A stretch of DNA of 64,000 bases from Diphasiastrum complanatum (Eukaryota; Streptophyta; Lycopodiopsida; Lycopodiales; Lycopodiaceae): positions 2,882,348-2,946,347 of the forward strand of contig CM055108.1 of assembly GCA_029204225.1 (NCBI GenBank), written 5' to 3'. Below are positions 1 through 11,790 of this stretch, piece by piece (position 1 is the stretch's first letter; each line of letters begins with the position of its first letter). The position numbers and the translations under genes were made by a program. The notes beneath the pieces are model-generated. The model made no database searches. It was not told the origin of the DNA and saw only the letters and a program-made list of their open reading frames with translations.

Positions 1-496
1 TTTTGGGCTACTCATACCTACCCAAAACCATGATGGATCATGTATATATAGGTGATGATTTCTCACTAAAATCAATCAAGCAATTTCATAATTTTTCTCT
101 CATATTGGTGCAATTGCTCTCTATGTTCATAATTTTTTGAGTTCTTGTGGTTCCTAATGATTATAGAATTGAATGTGGGTCTGATGTATGATAAAATTTC
201 AGTTTTAGGACATTAATGATTGTACTTAACAATCATAGAGAGTTATTAGTTGCTTAATCAATGGATCTATCAAGCTCTACACTTTAGATCGTGATCTAGA
301 TTCACAACACTTAGATTTAAGCAAGAGCAATGGATCAAATCTTCATAAACAAGTGAGAGTGGACTCACAAGTGTGGAGTATTGTCCACTGTACGGCCTGC
401 ACCTGAAACAACAAGTACATAGGTTCTTGATAGCAATCATTCAATAAAATCACAATTCTATTGACTTTCTCACAAAAGTGCATTAGCAAGATGATG
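1..496. other. Unassigned AT-rich sequence
   Basis: No coding frame, RNA gene or clear repeat boundary is visible. It probably includes the outer part of the LTR whose inner 516 bp is recognisable from 497, because the second LTR copy (1995-2514) is cut at the matching point by a deletion. The true LTR end and its target-site duplication were not found. Confidence 0.4.
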
Positions 497-1012
497 ATCC
501 TTTTATGGACCAAGTACATCCACGAGTTTGGTACAGTCCAGCAGGTCTTCACATGTGTGAAGAGTGCCACATCACTCAGATCTATCCATTTGATCCATCC
601 TTGATCCTTATCCAAAGTTGACCTTTTAGAATATGGCTAAAATCCAAAGAGCTAGTTTCCTAGAATATAGGAATATTCCCTACAAAATAGGATCTAAGAA
701 AAATGGTCAACTCTTATCTTCTAGAACTCTATACACACGTGTGAACATCCACTTGCCATGTGGGAGCATTTACTCATGCACATGCAAAGATAAGCTAACT
801 TCTAGGTGACTAGTCAACTTGACTAAAAACTAATCATATCATGTTCACACTTGACTTGATTGATACAAAATCAAAGTAGATATATGAAAAGTACTTTCTT
901 TCACATGTGGGAATAGGCTCCACACGTGTGAAATCAGATCATTAACATTGTACTCATGATTGATCTTTATTTACGATAAAAAATGACAAGTGAGAAGTGA
1001 CAATTTTCAACA
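497..1012 (-). repeat. 3' LTR (recognisable part) of copia element
   Basis: About 516 bp match 1995-2514 at high identity by eye, in the same orientation. The 1012 end reads, on the - strand, TGTTGAAAATTGTC, a canonical TG start, directly downstream of the copia RNase H frame. The copy carries palindromic CACACGTGTG and CACATGTG boxes. The far end of the LTR was not located. Confidence 0.75.
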
Positions 1013-1994
1013 CTACTCGTCCTGACTTCTAACTTGGCAAATATAATGTACATCTATCTACAATTCTAAGAGCATATCTTAACTTGTAAAATGGATCTTT
1101 GGACAATGGCTTGGTTAAGATATCAGCTATGCATTCGGATGATGGTACATAATGTAGTTGCACCTCCTTGGATTGTACCTTCTCCCTCACAAAGTGGTGA
1201 GCTATCTCAATATGCTTTGTTCTAGCATGGAAGATAGGATTGGAAGCAAAGTGTTGAAAAGCTTGATTGTCACAATATATGTAAGGGATCTCCTCGGCCT
1301 TTAGCACATGTAGCTCCATCAAGAGTCTTCTTAGCCATAGGAGCTCTTTAGTTGTTGAAGTCAATGCCTTGTACTTGGCTTTACAAGAAGATAGTGAGAT
1401 AGTATCTTGCTTTTTGGAAAGCCAAGATACTACTCCTCCACAAAGGAATGTTGCAAATGCAATAATGGACTTTCTATCCATCTTGTCACCTGCAAAATCT
1501 GAATCCGACTAGGCTCTCAAGTGCAAGTTAGATCCTTCATAAAGTATGCCAAAAAATCTAGTACCAGAAACATATCTAAGCACTCTCTTGGCACTTTTCC
1601 AATGATGCACTAAAGGAGCTTGCATACTTTGACTCAACTTGCTTACACAAAACCTGAAGTCAGGTCTAGTAGTGGTTAAATAGATTAGGGAGCCTATAAG
1701 CTTTCTAAAGAGGGTGATGTCCTCAAAGGATGCTTCATCACCTTCATTAGTTGCTTTCACAACATGCTCCATAGGGGTGTCAATCCCCTTACAATCTTTC
1801 AGACCAAACTTTTCAAGAATGGAAGTAGCATACTTAGATTGACTTATGATAGTACAATTGCTACTTCTAGACACTTCTATCCCAAGTATAAACTTTAGGA
1901 AGCCTAGATCTACCATCTTGAACTCACTAGATAAATCAATTTTTACTTTGCCTATGCCTTCGTCATCATTTCTTGTCATAATGATGTCATCAAC
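1013..1994 (-). pseudogene. copia pol remnant: C-terminal RT and RNase H
   Basis: On the - strand the frame begins inside reverse transcriptase at the metal-binding V-D-D motif next to the LTR junction at 1994. It continues through the RT thumb (MVDLGFLKFILGIEV; TRPDFRFCVSKLSQ) into a copia RNase H (SKKQDTISLSSCKAKYKAL; YCDNQAF; HARTKHIEIAHHFVRE; DILTKPL). One in-frame TAG near 1509 separates the two parts. Everything upstream in a normal element (gag, protease, integrase, N-terminal RT) is missing, so this is a deletion derivative, not an active element. Confidence 0.85.
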
Positions 1995-2514
1995 ATCCTT
2001 TTATGGATCAAGTACATCCACGAGTCTGGTACAGTCCAGAAGGTCTTCACATGTGTGAAGAGTGCCATATCACTCAGATCTATTCATTTGATCCATCCTT
2101 GATCCTTATCCAAAGTTGACCTTTTAGAATATGAAAATCCAAAGAGCTAGTCTCCTAGAATATAGGAATATTCTCTACAAAATAGGATCTAAGAAAAATG
2201 GTCAACTCTTATCTTCTAGAAGTCTATACACACGTGTGAACATCCACTTGCCATGTGGGAGAATTTACTCATGCACATGCAAGGATAAGCTAACTTCTAG
2301 GTGACTAGTCAACTTGACTGAAAACTAGTCATATCAGGTTCACTCTTGACTTGATTGATACAAAATCAAACTAGATATTTAAAATATGAAAAGTACTTTC
2401 TTTCACACGTGGAAACAGGCTCCACACGTGTGAAATCAGATCATGAACATTGTACTCAAGATTAATCTTTATTTACAATAAACAATGACAAGTGAGAAGT
2501 GACAATTTTCAACA
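1995..2514 (-). repeat. Truncated 5' LTR of the same copia element
   Basis: Direct repeat of 497-1012 in the same orientation. Its TG end is at 2514. At 1994/1995 it passes abruptly into the RT catalytic motif, so a deletion joined mid-LTR sequence to the middle of pol. The shared short string at the break (atccttttatgg) is LTR sequence, not pol. Confidence 0.75.
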
Positions 2515-2759
2515 GTGTATAGTACTCAGATTGTGGGAGGCCGTACTTTCACATGTGTGAAGGCTTCTACAAGAATTTGAGCCATTTAGTGAGATTCAAG
2601 CATAGATTTTTGATGGATTTTGATGGTGCAACTTGTGCTAACATTATGGAATCATAATCTATTGTTTTTCTCATCATTTCAAGTGTTTTAGGATCTTTAT
2701 TTGCTATAATTTTCACAATCGGCCATGAGAAAACTTATATCACCTATAAATGAAACTTA

Positions 2760-3690
2760 AAGAGCATACCTGACATGAAATATGATACTTTATGGTCATG
2801 GTTTGACAAGAGAGCTTACACATTATTAAATCTCCTGTGTGTTCCACTTCCTTTGAATTCCATGGGACAAATATGTTATCCAACAGTGATGATTCTGCTG
2901 TTTTCCAAGCCCACATGGTGTTTGTTTTCCTAAGGGGGATCACCTTAAATATGGCAACAAATACAGTGATTGGCACATAGATGCTAGTGTAGAGTCGTTT
3001 GGATCTACTTAATTAATTAATGTTGTGTCTTCATTAATTCAATAGTCAACTGGTCAACATATGGCCAGTCATGAAAATCGATCGTAGGCTCAAATAGTGG
3101 TACTAATTTTCCATGGCCCAAGTTTTTTTTTTTGGAACTTTGTACATTTGATCATAAAAGTAAATGCTCATTTTGATAAGAGCATAAGATGACAACCCAC
3201 CATATATCACTTCTCCGTCATATTTGGCGTGTATGGGGGAGAATTTTTTGGCAAAGAACTTTATGTTTTGCCAGTCGAAGCTATTTGAAGGAATGACATC
3301 TGCACGAGTCATTAATGCAATATTATTTTCCACTACAAAGATGTAATAATAATTCAAACATACTATGTACATGAGAATAAAAGAGATGGAGCTTACAATT
3401 TAATAGTATGCCTCTATCAACAACTGGCACATCCAATAAAATATCTCGACGCATGTATTTGTGTTGCACTTTGGCAAGGTATTTGTTGTTTTGGTCAATC
3501 TTAAAATTGTGAATCCTTCCTTTCCAATAGTAGTCTTGGTTGTTTTGTTTCCTCTTTGCAAGGCTTGTGAGTTCCTTTGCTCGAGGGTTGCAAGTAAACC
3601 CAATCATAAGTTGAAAATATATGAGGCACTCTTTGATGTGTGCAATAATGGAAGCTAGTTGATTATTGGGCTTCCTTGATTGGCTAGAGA
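2760..3690 (-). pseudogene. Unrecognised split reading frame, possible exons
   Basis: Three - strand open segments look like exons. The first (about 3690 to 3398) ends at a GTAAGC donor. A TTTGTAG acceptor near 3340 opens the second, which runs to about 3140 and a possible GTACAA donor. The third (about 2960 to 2771) ends at CAG|GTATGC. Joining the first two keeps a frame across an intron of only about 64 bp. I recognise no domain. It could be part of a host gene, a captured fragment in a transposon, or chance. The start and the remaining exons are not visible. Confidence 0.25.
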
Positions 3691-3792
3691 CCATAATGCA
3701 TGATGTAATGATAATGTTGGATAACCAAAATAGTGTGTGAGAGCTTCGGATAAGGAAGGTGAACAATAATGAAAAAATAGAATGCTTGTTGA

Positions 3793-3995
<203 letters not shown>

Positions 3996-4559
3996 TACAA
4001 ATTTGTGGACAATTTGAAATGAGGATTAGGCTCACTTAGCATATGGTTGCCAATAGATAGACAAGCTAGTTGATGGTGTAGTCTAGGTAATAGGTGTACT
4101 TATTCTTGCAAGCTAGGTATTGTGGATCTAGTTGACTTAACTTGTAGGATTAGTTATTATTTTATGTAGGGTTAATGTTAGAGGAGTCCTATGTGTGTGC
4201 ACACTTGATTTAATTTGCACCATTGAATATTCCATGTCATATGAACCATTCCTTTTTCAGTTGTTAATATTTGTACATGTGTCATCATTAACATGAATTA
4301 TAATTAGTGAAGAGGACATTTTTGAGTCCAAAAGGGCCCTAATGCTCCTAGCAGCGGCCAAGTCAACCTCTCAAACAACCCCTCCTCTCGCTACCTCATG
4401 AACACATGTCAGACGTCTCAAAGATCAGGCAAGGCAAACATGCATGGTTCAGGTCATGTCAACCTACCCTACCTACAATGTCGTGATTGTACTATAGGAA
4501 ACAAAGCTTTGAGGGTTCAATCAACATTGTCTCACTAGAAAAATTATAGCTTCGTACCA
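3996..4559. other. No recognisable feature
   Basis: Mixed-composition DNA with no frame longer than a few dozen codons. I see no repeat or RNA gene. Confidence 0.4.
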
Positions 4560-5440
4560 CTACGGGGTCTCTCCTGCTCTAGGCACCCGTGATGAGATTT
4601 TAACTCGTCTTTCATGATTGACAGGTGCTCTCTAGTTTATCTAATCATGCTGGTAAGTGTGTGCTCCTCCAATTGTGTAAGCTAGGATTCACTTCTCAGT
4701 CTTGAATTTCTATGCTTCTGAGATAATGGATTTTTGGTCCAATGTTCCGTTTGTTCTCAATAAAGGTCTTATTGTGTAGGGTGATTTCAACATGTACCTT
4801 CATCCTAGGGATGGCCCTCACTCACTCTCCCACTTTGAGCATGTTGTCTGGTCATCGTTCCGGTCTTCCCACTCCTTGACTAATAGTCATGATATTTTGC
4901 GAGACTTTCCTCACCACACCTAGACTAAGTGTCACCCCGGCTCTTTTCACTCAGCCAGACTTGACCGCTTCTAAGTCTCTTCTGATAGCTCCTGGCTTCA
5001 AATCGTTCATACTCAAACTAACAACTTCACTCTCCTTTCTCCTCTCCTTTGGTTTTTCCCTATATTATGAACTCCTCCTTTCTTTCCTCGACCTCGCCCA
5101 ACCTATGATAGCATTATTGATTCAGTCAAAGCGAAGCCATCACCCTTCTTTCAAGTGTTGCTAATGCTCATCATTTAGCCCACGATCCCCATCTATACTT
5201 CAATCTTAAGCTTCTTGGCCAGGTGATCCTTCACCACATTGACTACCATGTGGTTGTTGATCTCATGCTCCACTCTAACTCAATTGGCTTAAGCAAGTCA
5301 ATCTCCCCTCCTCCTTTTTCTTCTACGTGCTTCGTCTCAGACGTTCTTCTTCCTTATCAACTCCTCAATGGTCTATGGTTGTTTTTTAATTGACTCGCCC
5401 TCCATGGTCCAAGCCTTTGTCTCTCTTTTTCAAACACGAT
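4560..5440 (+). pseudogene. Plant L1 LINE, endonuclease part (interrupted)
   Basis: Conceptual translation, with several stops and frameshifts, gives the L1 endonuclease signature GDFNMYLHPRDGP near 4780 and then a W/TKCHPGSFHSARLDRF-like segment near 4920, the usual order in plant L1 ORF2. Degraded linker sequence follows to about 5440, where a copia element begins. The RT domain resumes in the same orientation at about 8231-8290, so this is the 5' half of one L1 split by a later insertion. Confidence 0.65.
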
Positions 5441-8230
5441 ATCAAAATTGATATCATATTTTTCAGTTTCTTTCATCGTTTCAGTATCAGAGAATTGATT
5501 TCTTGTTGTTGGCATTACTACATCTTAGCATCATCAATACAATCTACAGACTAAGTTCCAGATGGATTCTCAAAGTAAAGCTGGTCTTATTGTAGACAAG
5601 CTGAATGGATCCAATTATCATTTGCAAAAATTTAAGATGAAGGCCTTGCTAATCGCCAACGAGTTATGGGATGTTGTTACAGGTACAAAAGTAAAACTTG
5701 AAGACGACACAAAAGACTCAAAGTGGAAATTGAAGGATGGTAAAGCTTTCGCGCTTATTATCCACAATATATTATATACACAGATTGGACACATAGCTGA
5801 AGCTAAAACTTCAAAAGATGTTTGGGACATCCTGAATTCACTATATAATGTGAGGGACGTAACTATTAAGTTACATCTACGAAGGAAATTCTTCACATTC
5901 AAGATGTCTAATGGTGATTCTCTTCAAAGTCACATTAACCAGTTTAAGAATCTCTTGCAACAGATGGTTGTTGTCGGATTATTCATAGACGATCAAGACG
6001 CAATTATGACATTGCTTTCAAACTTGCCCTCTACATATGAGAACTAGGTGATGATCATATCGACACACTCAAATTTAACTCTTACTAGAGTTATCACTAT
6101 GTTGCTACAAGAAGACAATAGAAGAAGTCAAAACACTTTGTCTACTTCCTCCTCTCAGGCTCTATATGTCAACAAAGGCTCTAAGTGACAGAAGCAAAAA
6201 ATCTCCAAGAAGGCTGCAACGAATCATCAAATTCACAATCGAAGAAGAAGATGTTTTACAGGTATCGCAAGCGCAATAACCATGACATCAAGGATTCTCG
6301 AATTCTCCAAGTGAAGAATGCAGCCAAGCAACCTGATCAACAAGCAAACACAGTTTCATCATCTCCCTAGGTAGACGTGGACGAAGGCGCTTTCATGGTC
6401 AAAGACCAAAACACATATTTGGATGATTTATGGTTTCTTGATTCTGGAGCAACTCAACACATGACCAATCAACGTGAGATTTTCAACTCCTACATGCCTT
6501 ACAACACGAAGAAATTTGTTCATTTTGGTGACAATAGTACTTACACTATTGAAGGTGAAGGTACTATAAGATTGCAATTCTAGCATGATCAATTCAAAGT
6601 ACTATCAAAGGTCTTTTATGCTCATAAACTCTCTACAAATCTATTATCAGTAAGTAGAATTACAGATTTAGGTCATAAGGTAGAATTCAAATATGATCAA
6701 TGCAAAATTATTGATAGGAGTAATAAGACCTTTGCACTCGGCAAGAGGCAGAGTTACTTATATAGATTGGCACATTGTTATTCTAAGTCTAATCAAGCCT
6801 GGAAAACCTCTGTTCTAGTCAATAAAGCATTACTATGGCATCATCGCTTAGGACACTTGAATTATGCATCTGTTTTGAACATGTCCAGACAATCTTGATG
6901 TCGACTATCCTTCTGGCAAGGTCGATCTCCATGTCTGTCATAGCTGCATCTTTGGAAAGCAAGCTAGGATTCCTTTTAGATCAAACCATAGGCATGTAGC
7001 AAAAGGTCAGTTAGATGTTGTTCATACAGATATATGTGGACCTATACAAACTTCTTCATTGTTAGATGCAAAGTATTTCATTACTTTTATTGACGAATTC
7101 TCTAGAAGAACAGCTATTTATTCCATTAAACGGAAATAAGAGACTTTCATCAGATTCAGACAGTTAAAAGAGCATGCTAAGAATCAAACTGGCAAACGAA
7201 TTAAAGCACTGAGGTCAAATGACGAGCGAGGATACATCTCCACTAAATTCAAGGAGTATTGCCTTAACAACGACATTGAGCAATAATACATTACCTCCTA
7301 TTCGCCTTAGTCAAATGGTCTTACTGAGAGAAAGAACAGAACCTTAGTTGAATCGGCAAAGTGCATGTTATCACATGCGACACTTCTGAAGTCCTTTTGG
7401 ACTGAAGCTGTTCCAACAACAACCTATATTTAGAACAGATGTCCTACTAAAGGTCTCTTAGACAAAATACCATTCGAAGTTTGGATAGTACCAAACCTTC
7501 TTTATCAAACCTACAAGTTTTTGGATGTACTGCTTTTGCGCAGATACCTCGTGATCTCAGGAAGAAGCTCGACTTCCAGAGTATCAAATGTATTTTCATT
7601 AGCTACACTACTTCGGATCAAGCCTACAAGTTGTTCGATCCCATCGAGTCGAAGATATTCACTAGTCGAGATGTCATCCTCATAAAAAATCAGTTTATCG
7701 ACCTCAAGGGAAAAGGCAAAGCCCACATAGCTGACTCTTCGGTTTCATCCGACACATTGAACTTCTTAGTTCCTCAGTCGACTATTCCCATTGAAGGTCC
7801 AAGCTCTTCTACTTTTGACGAACAATAAATCAACGACAAATCAGAAGATGATGATGTTGTAGTTCAACAACTATAGTACGATGAAAATGATCAACTTCCC
7901 TAATTACCCAAAAGATCTTCAAGAGCAAGCAAACCACCTAACCAGTATATCGACGAGTCTGCAGCCTACCTTGTTTAGGAACCGACGTCTGTGCAAGAGG
8001 CACTCAATCGGCCTGATTCAGACTCTGGAAAGAAGCTATGGATAAAGAGTATTCATCTCTTATCAAGAACCAGACATGGATAATTGTCGAATTACCTACT
8101 AGCAGAAACGTGATTGCAAATGGACTTTCAAAGTCAAGTACAATGTAGATGGAAGCATCAACAGGAGAAAGGCACGACTTGTCGCCAGAGGATTTTCTCA
8201 CATATACAATGTCGATTACACTGAGATCTA
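5441..8230 (+). mobile_element. copia retrotransposon fragment, gag to N-terminal RT
   Basis: Gag-pol remnant of a Ty1/copia element. A primer-site-like string (agtatcagaga, 5483-5493) precedes the gag ATG at 5562. Gag is open to a TAG at 6045. A decayed zinc knuckle follows near 6250, then protease with DSGATQHMT (about 6440), the integrase zinc region (WHHRLGHLNY, about 6840), integrase core (HTDICGP; LRSNDERGY; LTERKNRTL, 7020-7340) and the N-terminal part of RT (to about 8226). Stops and frameshifts are frequent. LTRs were not recognised, and the 3' half of pol is missing at the junction with L1 sequence. Confidence 0.8.
5562..6047 (+). pseudogene. copia Gag (UBN2-type)
   Basis: 161 codons of retrotransposon Gag, beginning MDSQSKAGLIVDKLNGSNY, the typical copia Gag N-terminus, with the conserved W (LWDVVTG), the SKDVWDIL stretch and SNLPSTYEN near the end. 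The frame ends at a TAG, and Gag sequence resumes directly after it, so the stop is a mutation. Gag would form the cytoplasmic virus-like particle. It is probably non-functional now. Confidence 0.75.
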
Positions 8231-9480
8231 GGCGTAGTCATGCATTGGAAGTAGGAAGTTTCCGCATTACATTATCTATCCTATTTTTGACATTTGTCTC
8301 TAGAAGAATTGCATGTTGCCCTCCTTACTCTTCCCCTCGGCAAAACCTCGGGCCCTGATAGGATTGTTCCTAAGTTTTTCATTAAATTCTGGCTACAGCT
8401 AGGCCCTAGCCTTCTTTAGCTAGCCCTCGAAGCCTCTACACTTGCTCCTTATTGTGCGACGTTTCAAAAGGCCTAGTTAAACTCATCCCCAAGAAGCTTT
8501 TCCTCTCGCTTTATTCGATTTTCACCCTCTTACTATGCTCAACACCTCCTATAAGATCTTGGCCAAGGCCATGGCTTTGCGTCTTTCCCCTTTGCTACAC
8601 TTCGTGCTTTCTAGCAAGCAATTTGGTTTCATAACAGACCACAACATCATGGACTCCATTCTTAACATCTGGGCCATGGCTGATTTCCTCTCTACTTCTT
8701 CTACTCTCTCTTTAAAACTCCAGGTTGACTTGGACAAAGCATTTGACCACATTAGTTGGAACTACATTTTTCGTTGTTGTTAGGCTATGGACCTTCCCTC
8801 CTCCTCCATATTTTTTCGTGCACTCTACTCCTCTTCCTCCAGAGTCCTTTTAATGGTTGTCTCTCAGCTCCCTTCTTCCCTACTTGTGGCATCTGCCAGA
8901 GCTACCCACTTTTGCCCTTGTTTTTTGTCATTTCCACTGAGCCTCTCTCTCGTGCCCTTCATGACACCACTTCCACTCGTCTCATAGCTTCAGTCTATTT
9001 TCCATTCGGCCACCTCTCACATCCGCTCTTTGCAGATGTTATCACACTTTTGTCTCTACTCTATAAGCCCCAAGTTCAATATCTTCTTCACCTTTTTGCT
9101 GACATTTGTTATTGCTCTTTCTCTTTTTTGAACAAGAAAAAATATGAGCTCCACATCATAGCTTAGCATGCCCTTGTCCTCTTCCCAACACTCTAACTGG
9201 TTTCTTCATTCCTTCACTCATAAATTGGCACCTTGAGACCCTCATTTTATATCCTTTGCATCCAGAGTTTTGGTCGTCAAGCACATCCTCTCTGCCTATC
9301 CAATCTACTTCTCTTCCATCTTTGTTGCCACCGGCTCTATCCACAACTCCCTCTCAAAGTTGCTTCATTTTTTCCTTTGGGCTGGAAAATGCCCTCTCTT
9401 ATTTTGGTCAGCATGCACGCCGCTTCCCAACTGATGGGGGCCTAGGTTTTTATGGTCCTTGTGAAAAATTGTCAAAAATC
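8231..9480 (+). pseudogene. Plant L1 LINE, RT and C-terminal part
   Basis: Second half of the L1 begun at 4560. Visible RT blocks in order: LPLGKTSGPDRIVPKFFIKFW (about 8330, frame-broken), NTSYKILAKAMALRLSPLL (8540), SSKQFGFITDHNIMDSIL, LQVDLDKAFDHISWNYIF (8725), a decayed GxxQxxPLxPxxF box (about 8900) and an FADV remnant of the catalytic FADD (about 9040). A C-terminal FFLWAGKCP...W block lies near 9370-9440. Many stops and frameshifts show it is an old, dead copy. Confidence 0.75.
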
Positions 9481-9489
9481 TATCTTGGT

Positions 9490-9774
9490 TATTTTATGAT
9501 TTGATGTTCGTGAGTACATTTCACATGTGTGGAGCATGTTCCCACATGTGTAAAATAGTTAGAAATAGTTTATAATGTTGACTTTAGGGGTATCATAAAG
9601 ATTTCTAGTCAAACATCTTGGTGTCACTAGGTGATAGGGCCAATTTTGGCTTTAGAGGTCAAATGGTCAAGTTCACATGTTTTGTCATGATTAGACCAAG
9701 ATTCAATTGTGATGTAACTCAATCTAGTTAGGTTGCTTACACATGTCAAGTTTGGTCACTAGTCGAACCTCTTG
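9490..9774 (+). repeat. Probable LTR fragment of a related copia element
   Basis: Contains ttcacatgtgtggagc followed by ttcccacatgtgtaaaa, the reverse complement of the paired boxes in the LTR at 497-1012 with similar spacing. Copia pol follows at 9775 in the orientation this would predict. The rest is too diverged to align by eye. Confidence 0.4.
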
Positions 9775-10290
9775 TTGGCTGCAATCCCATCGATTGCAAA
9801 TGGGTCTTCAAGATCAAATATAATGCCAATTGATCGAAGGAAGGCAAGATTAGTAGCACGAGGATTCACTCAGATCCCCAACATTGACTACAACAAGACC
9901 TTCAATCCAATAGTCAAGCACTCATCGATCTGAGCCCTCCTATCATATGCTGCAGCAGCCGACCTTGAAGTACATCAGCTCGATGTACAGACAGCTTATC
10001 TGAATGGAGTCATTGAAGAAGACATCTATATGCTACAACCTGAAGGATAGGTTTATGAAGGTATGAAGCATCATGGCTGCAAACTCCACAAGGCACTTTA
10101 TGGCTTGAAGCAATCAGCCAGAGCTTGGTTCCAGAGGATCAACACATTCCTCATCCGACAAGATTTTCAACCAAGCGCGGCCAATAGCAACGTCTACTTC
10201 AAGTCAGTGCAACAATCCTTTATAATTATCACCTTGTATGTAGATGATACATTGCTTTTCAGCAATTGTACTAATCTGGCATGGACCTGA
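9775..10290 (+). pseudogene. copia reverse transcriptase fragment
   Basis: Copia RT palm and fingers: RKARLVARGFTQ, VHQLDVQTAYLNGVIEEDIY, LHKALYGLKQSARAWFQR and the catalytic YVDDTLLF near 10,240. In-frame stops occur (for example near 9940 and 10,047). It overlaps in content with the RT end of the 5441-8230 element, so it is a separate copy. It ends abruptly after YVDD, with no RNase H or LTR visible downstream. Confidence 0.85.
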
Positions 10291-10900
10291 TTTTGATTAT
10301 AATTTTGTTTTGATTCTTTGTTGATGGGCCATAGATGAAGTCAAGTGTTAAATTGATTTATACATTTTGCACTCTATAGCGACATTGTATTTATTTTAAT
10401 ATTGTGGTTGTTAAAGACTGTGACATCCATGTTTAAGATCACATCATACTTGGGCCATATGTCTAGTTTTTCATCAGGGTTCTCATGAGATTATGGGTAG
10501 TCCTCGCCCAACGTCTTTCACACGATTGTGGTGTTTTTTGATACGACGCATGCGATTTAAATGATTATACAATACTATTATGTATAATTACGACTTCAGA
10601 GATAATGTGATAAAATCTATCATAATAACAATTGGCTGTGCTCTTGACTTCATATTTAATGTGCCATTATGTTCCATGAAAGTATTCTTACATCTTAAAT
10701 TATACAGAAAAATTTGAGCCAAAGTTTCATGTCAAGTTTATTCAACTTATTTCAATAAATGGCATGTTGGTTGAAGATTCATTTTTATCTCCTTGAGTTT
10801 GGATAGCATGTGAGAGTATGAATCATAAGGAGCCCTTGACCATGCAACCTTGACATGAGCAAACTTGCCACATAATAGAAATTGAAGTTGCTTATTGACA
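10291..10900. other. No recognisable feature
   Basis: AT-rich sequence between copia debris and the tandem duplication. No protein-coding signal was seen. Confidence 0.4.
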
Positions 10901-11287
10901 CACTGAGGTTCTACTGATCACTCCTTTTGTTTTCTTTTTGGGACACATTATGGATGGGTTTGTCTATATCGAAACACATGAGTTTCATGAGTGGAATGCT
11001 TTTTATGCTCCAAAGTCCATGGGCTTTATATGGGGTGGAGCTGAAGCCACTTCAGGTTGTGTACCAGAGAGGAATGTAAACCTACACATGAACACACTGA
11101 GGTTCTACTGATCACTCCTTTTGTTTTCTTTTTGGGACACATTATGGATGGGTTTGTCTATATCGAAACACATGAGTTTCATGAGTGGAATGCTTTTTAT
11201 GCTCCAAAGTCCATGGGCTTTATATGGGGTGGAGCTGAATGCCACTTGAGGTTGTGTACCAGAGAGGAATGTAAACCTACACATGAA
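10901..11287. repeat. 194-bp tandem duplication
   Basis: Two head-to-tail copies, 10,901-11,094 and 11,095-11,287, nearly identical. The only differences I see are near the end (gaagccacttcagg against gaatgccacttgagg). It looks recent and lies about 500 bp upstream of the ArgRS coding start. A small frame across it (11,057-11,323) has no recognisable domain. Confidence 0.9.
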
Positions 11288-11640
11288 GCCTTTCACCCCT
11301 ATGTGATGTGCCAACATGAGTGAGCTTGTAAGTTGTTAACACCTTAGTTTTAGGCTTGCACAAGGCTTTGGTAGTGTAAAAGAGCCAGTTGAAAAACAAA
11401 CTACTTCACATTGCTAAAGAACATCTAATATGGCAAAGGTTGAGATTCCTCATGAAATTATGTGTTCAGTGCTTGTTCACTTGCCAAAACGTGCCAAGAC
11501 AACGTTGCTCTTGAATACAAGGGTATACTCTAGGCTTCAAAGCCCATAAGATAGTGTGTGTTAAGAGAAAAAGGATAATGTGTGGGCCATATAATGTCCC
11601 TAAAAAGTGAAGTCTTTTGGTAGTTGTTTATGGTTCCTAT
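11288..11640 (+). other. Upstream region of ArgRS
   Basis: No gene is visible. This is probably distal promoter sequence of the ArgRS gene starting about 500 bp downstream. No TATA box could be assigned with confidence. Confidence 0.35.
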
Positions 11641-11646
11641 GCCTTG

Positions 11647-11682
11647 GGTTTAGGGTTATAGTCCCTTGGGTTTAGGGTTTAG
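11647..11682. promoter_or_regulatory. Two telo-box motifs upstream of ArgRS
   Basis: The sequence tgggtttagggtt occurs twice about 22 bp apart. The second contains ttagggttt, the reverse complement of the plant telo-box AAACCCTAA. The first differs at its last base. Telo-boxes are known near the transcription start of plant translation-machinery genes, which fits a tRNA synthetase. The motif is seen directly; its function here is inferred. Confidence 0.55.
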
Positions 11683-11720
11683 TGCAACACAGGCTAGTAA
11701 GAGAACCTCGAAAAGGGGCA

Positions 11721-11748
11721 TCCCTCTCTCTCTCTCTCTCTCTCTCTC
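11721..11748 (+). repeat. (TC)14 in the probable 5' leader
   Basis: Pyrimidine microsatellite 43-70 bp before the first ATG of ArgRS. CT-rich leaders are common in plant 5' UTRs. It may be unrelated to the LINE-linked (GA)n tracts of intron 9. Confidence 0.85.
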
Positions 11749-11790
11749 CCTCGTCTACGTAGCTTTTCTTCCAAGTTAGCTTGCCTTCCA

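Noticed and set aside
11647-11682. Interstitial telomere repeat
   Set aside because: Only two partial TTTAGGG units separated by other sequence; the telo-box reading fits better.
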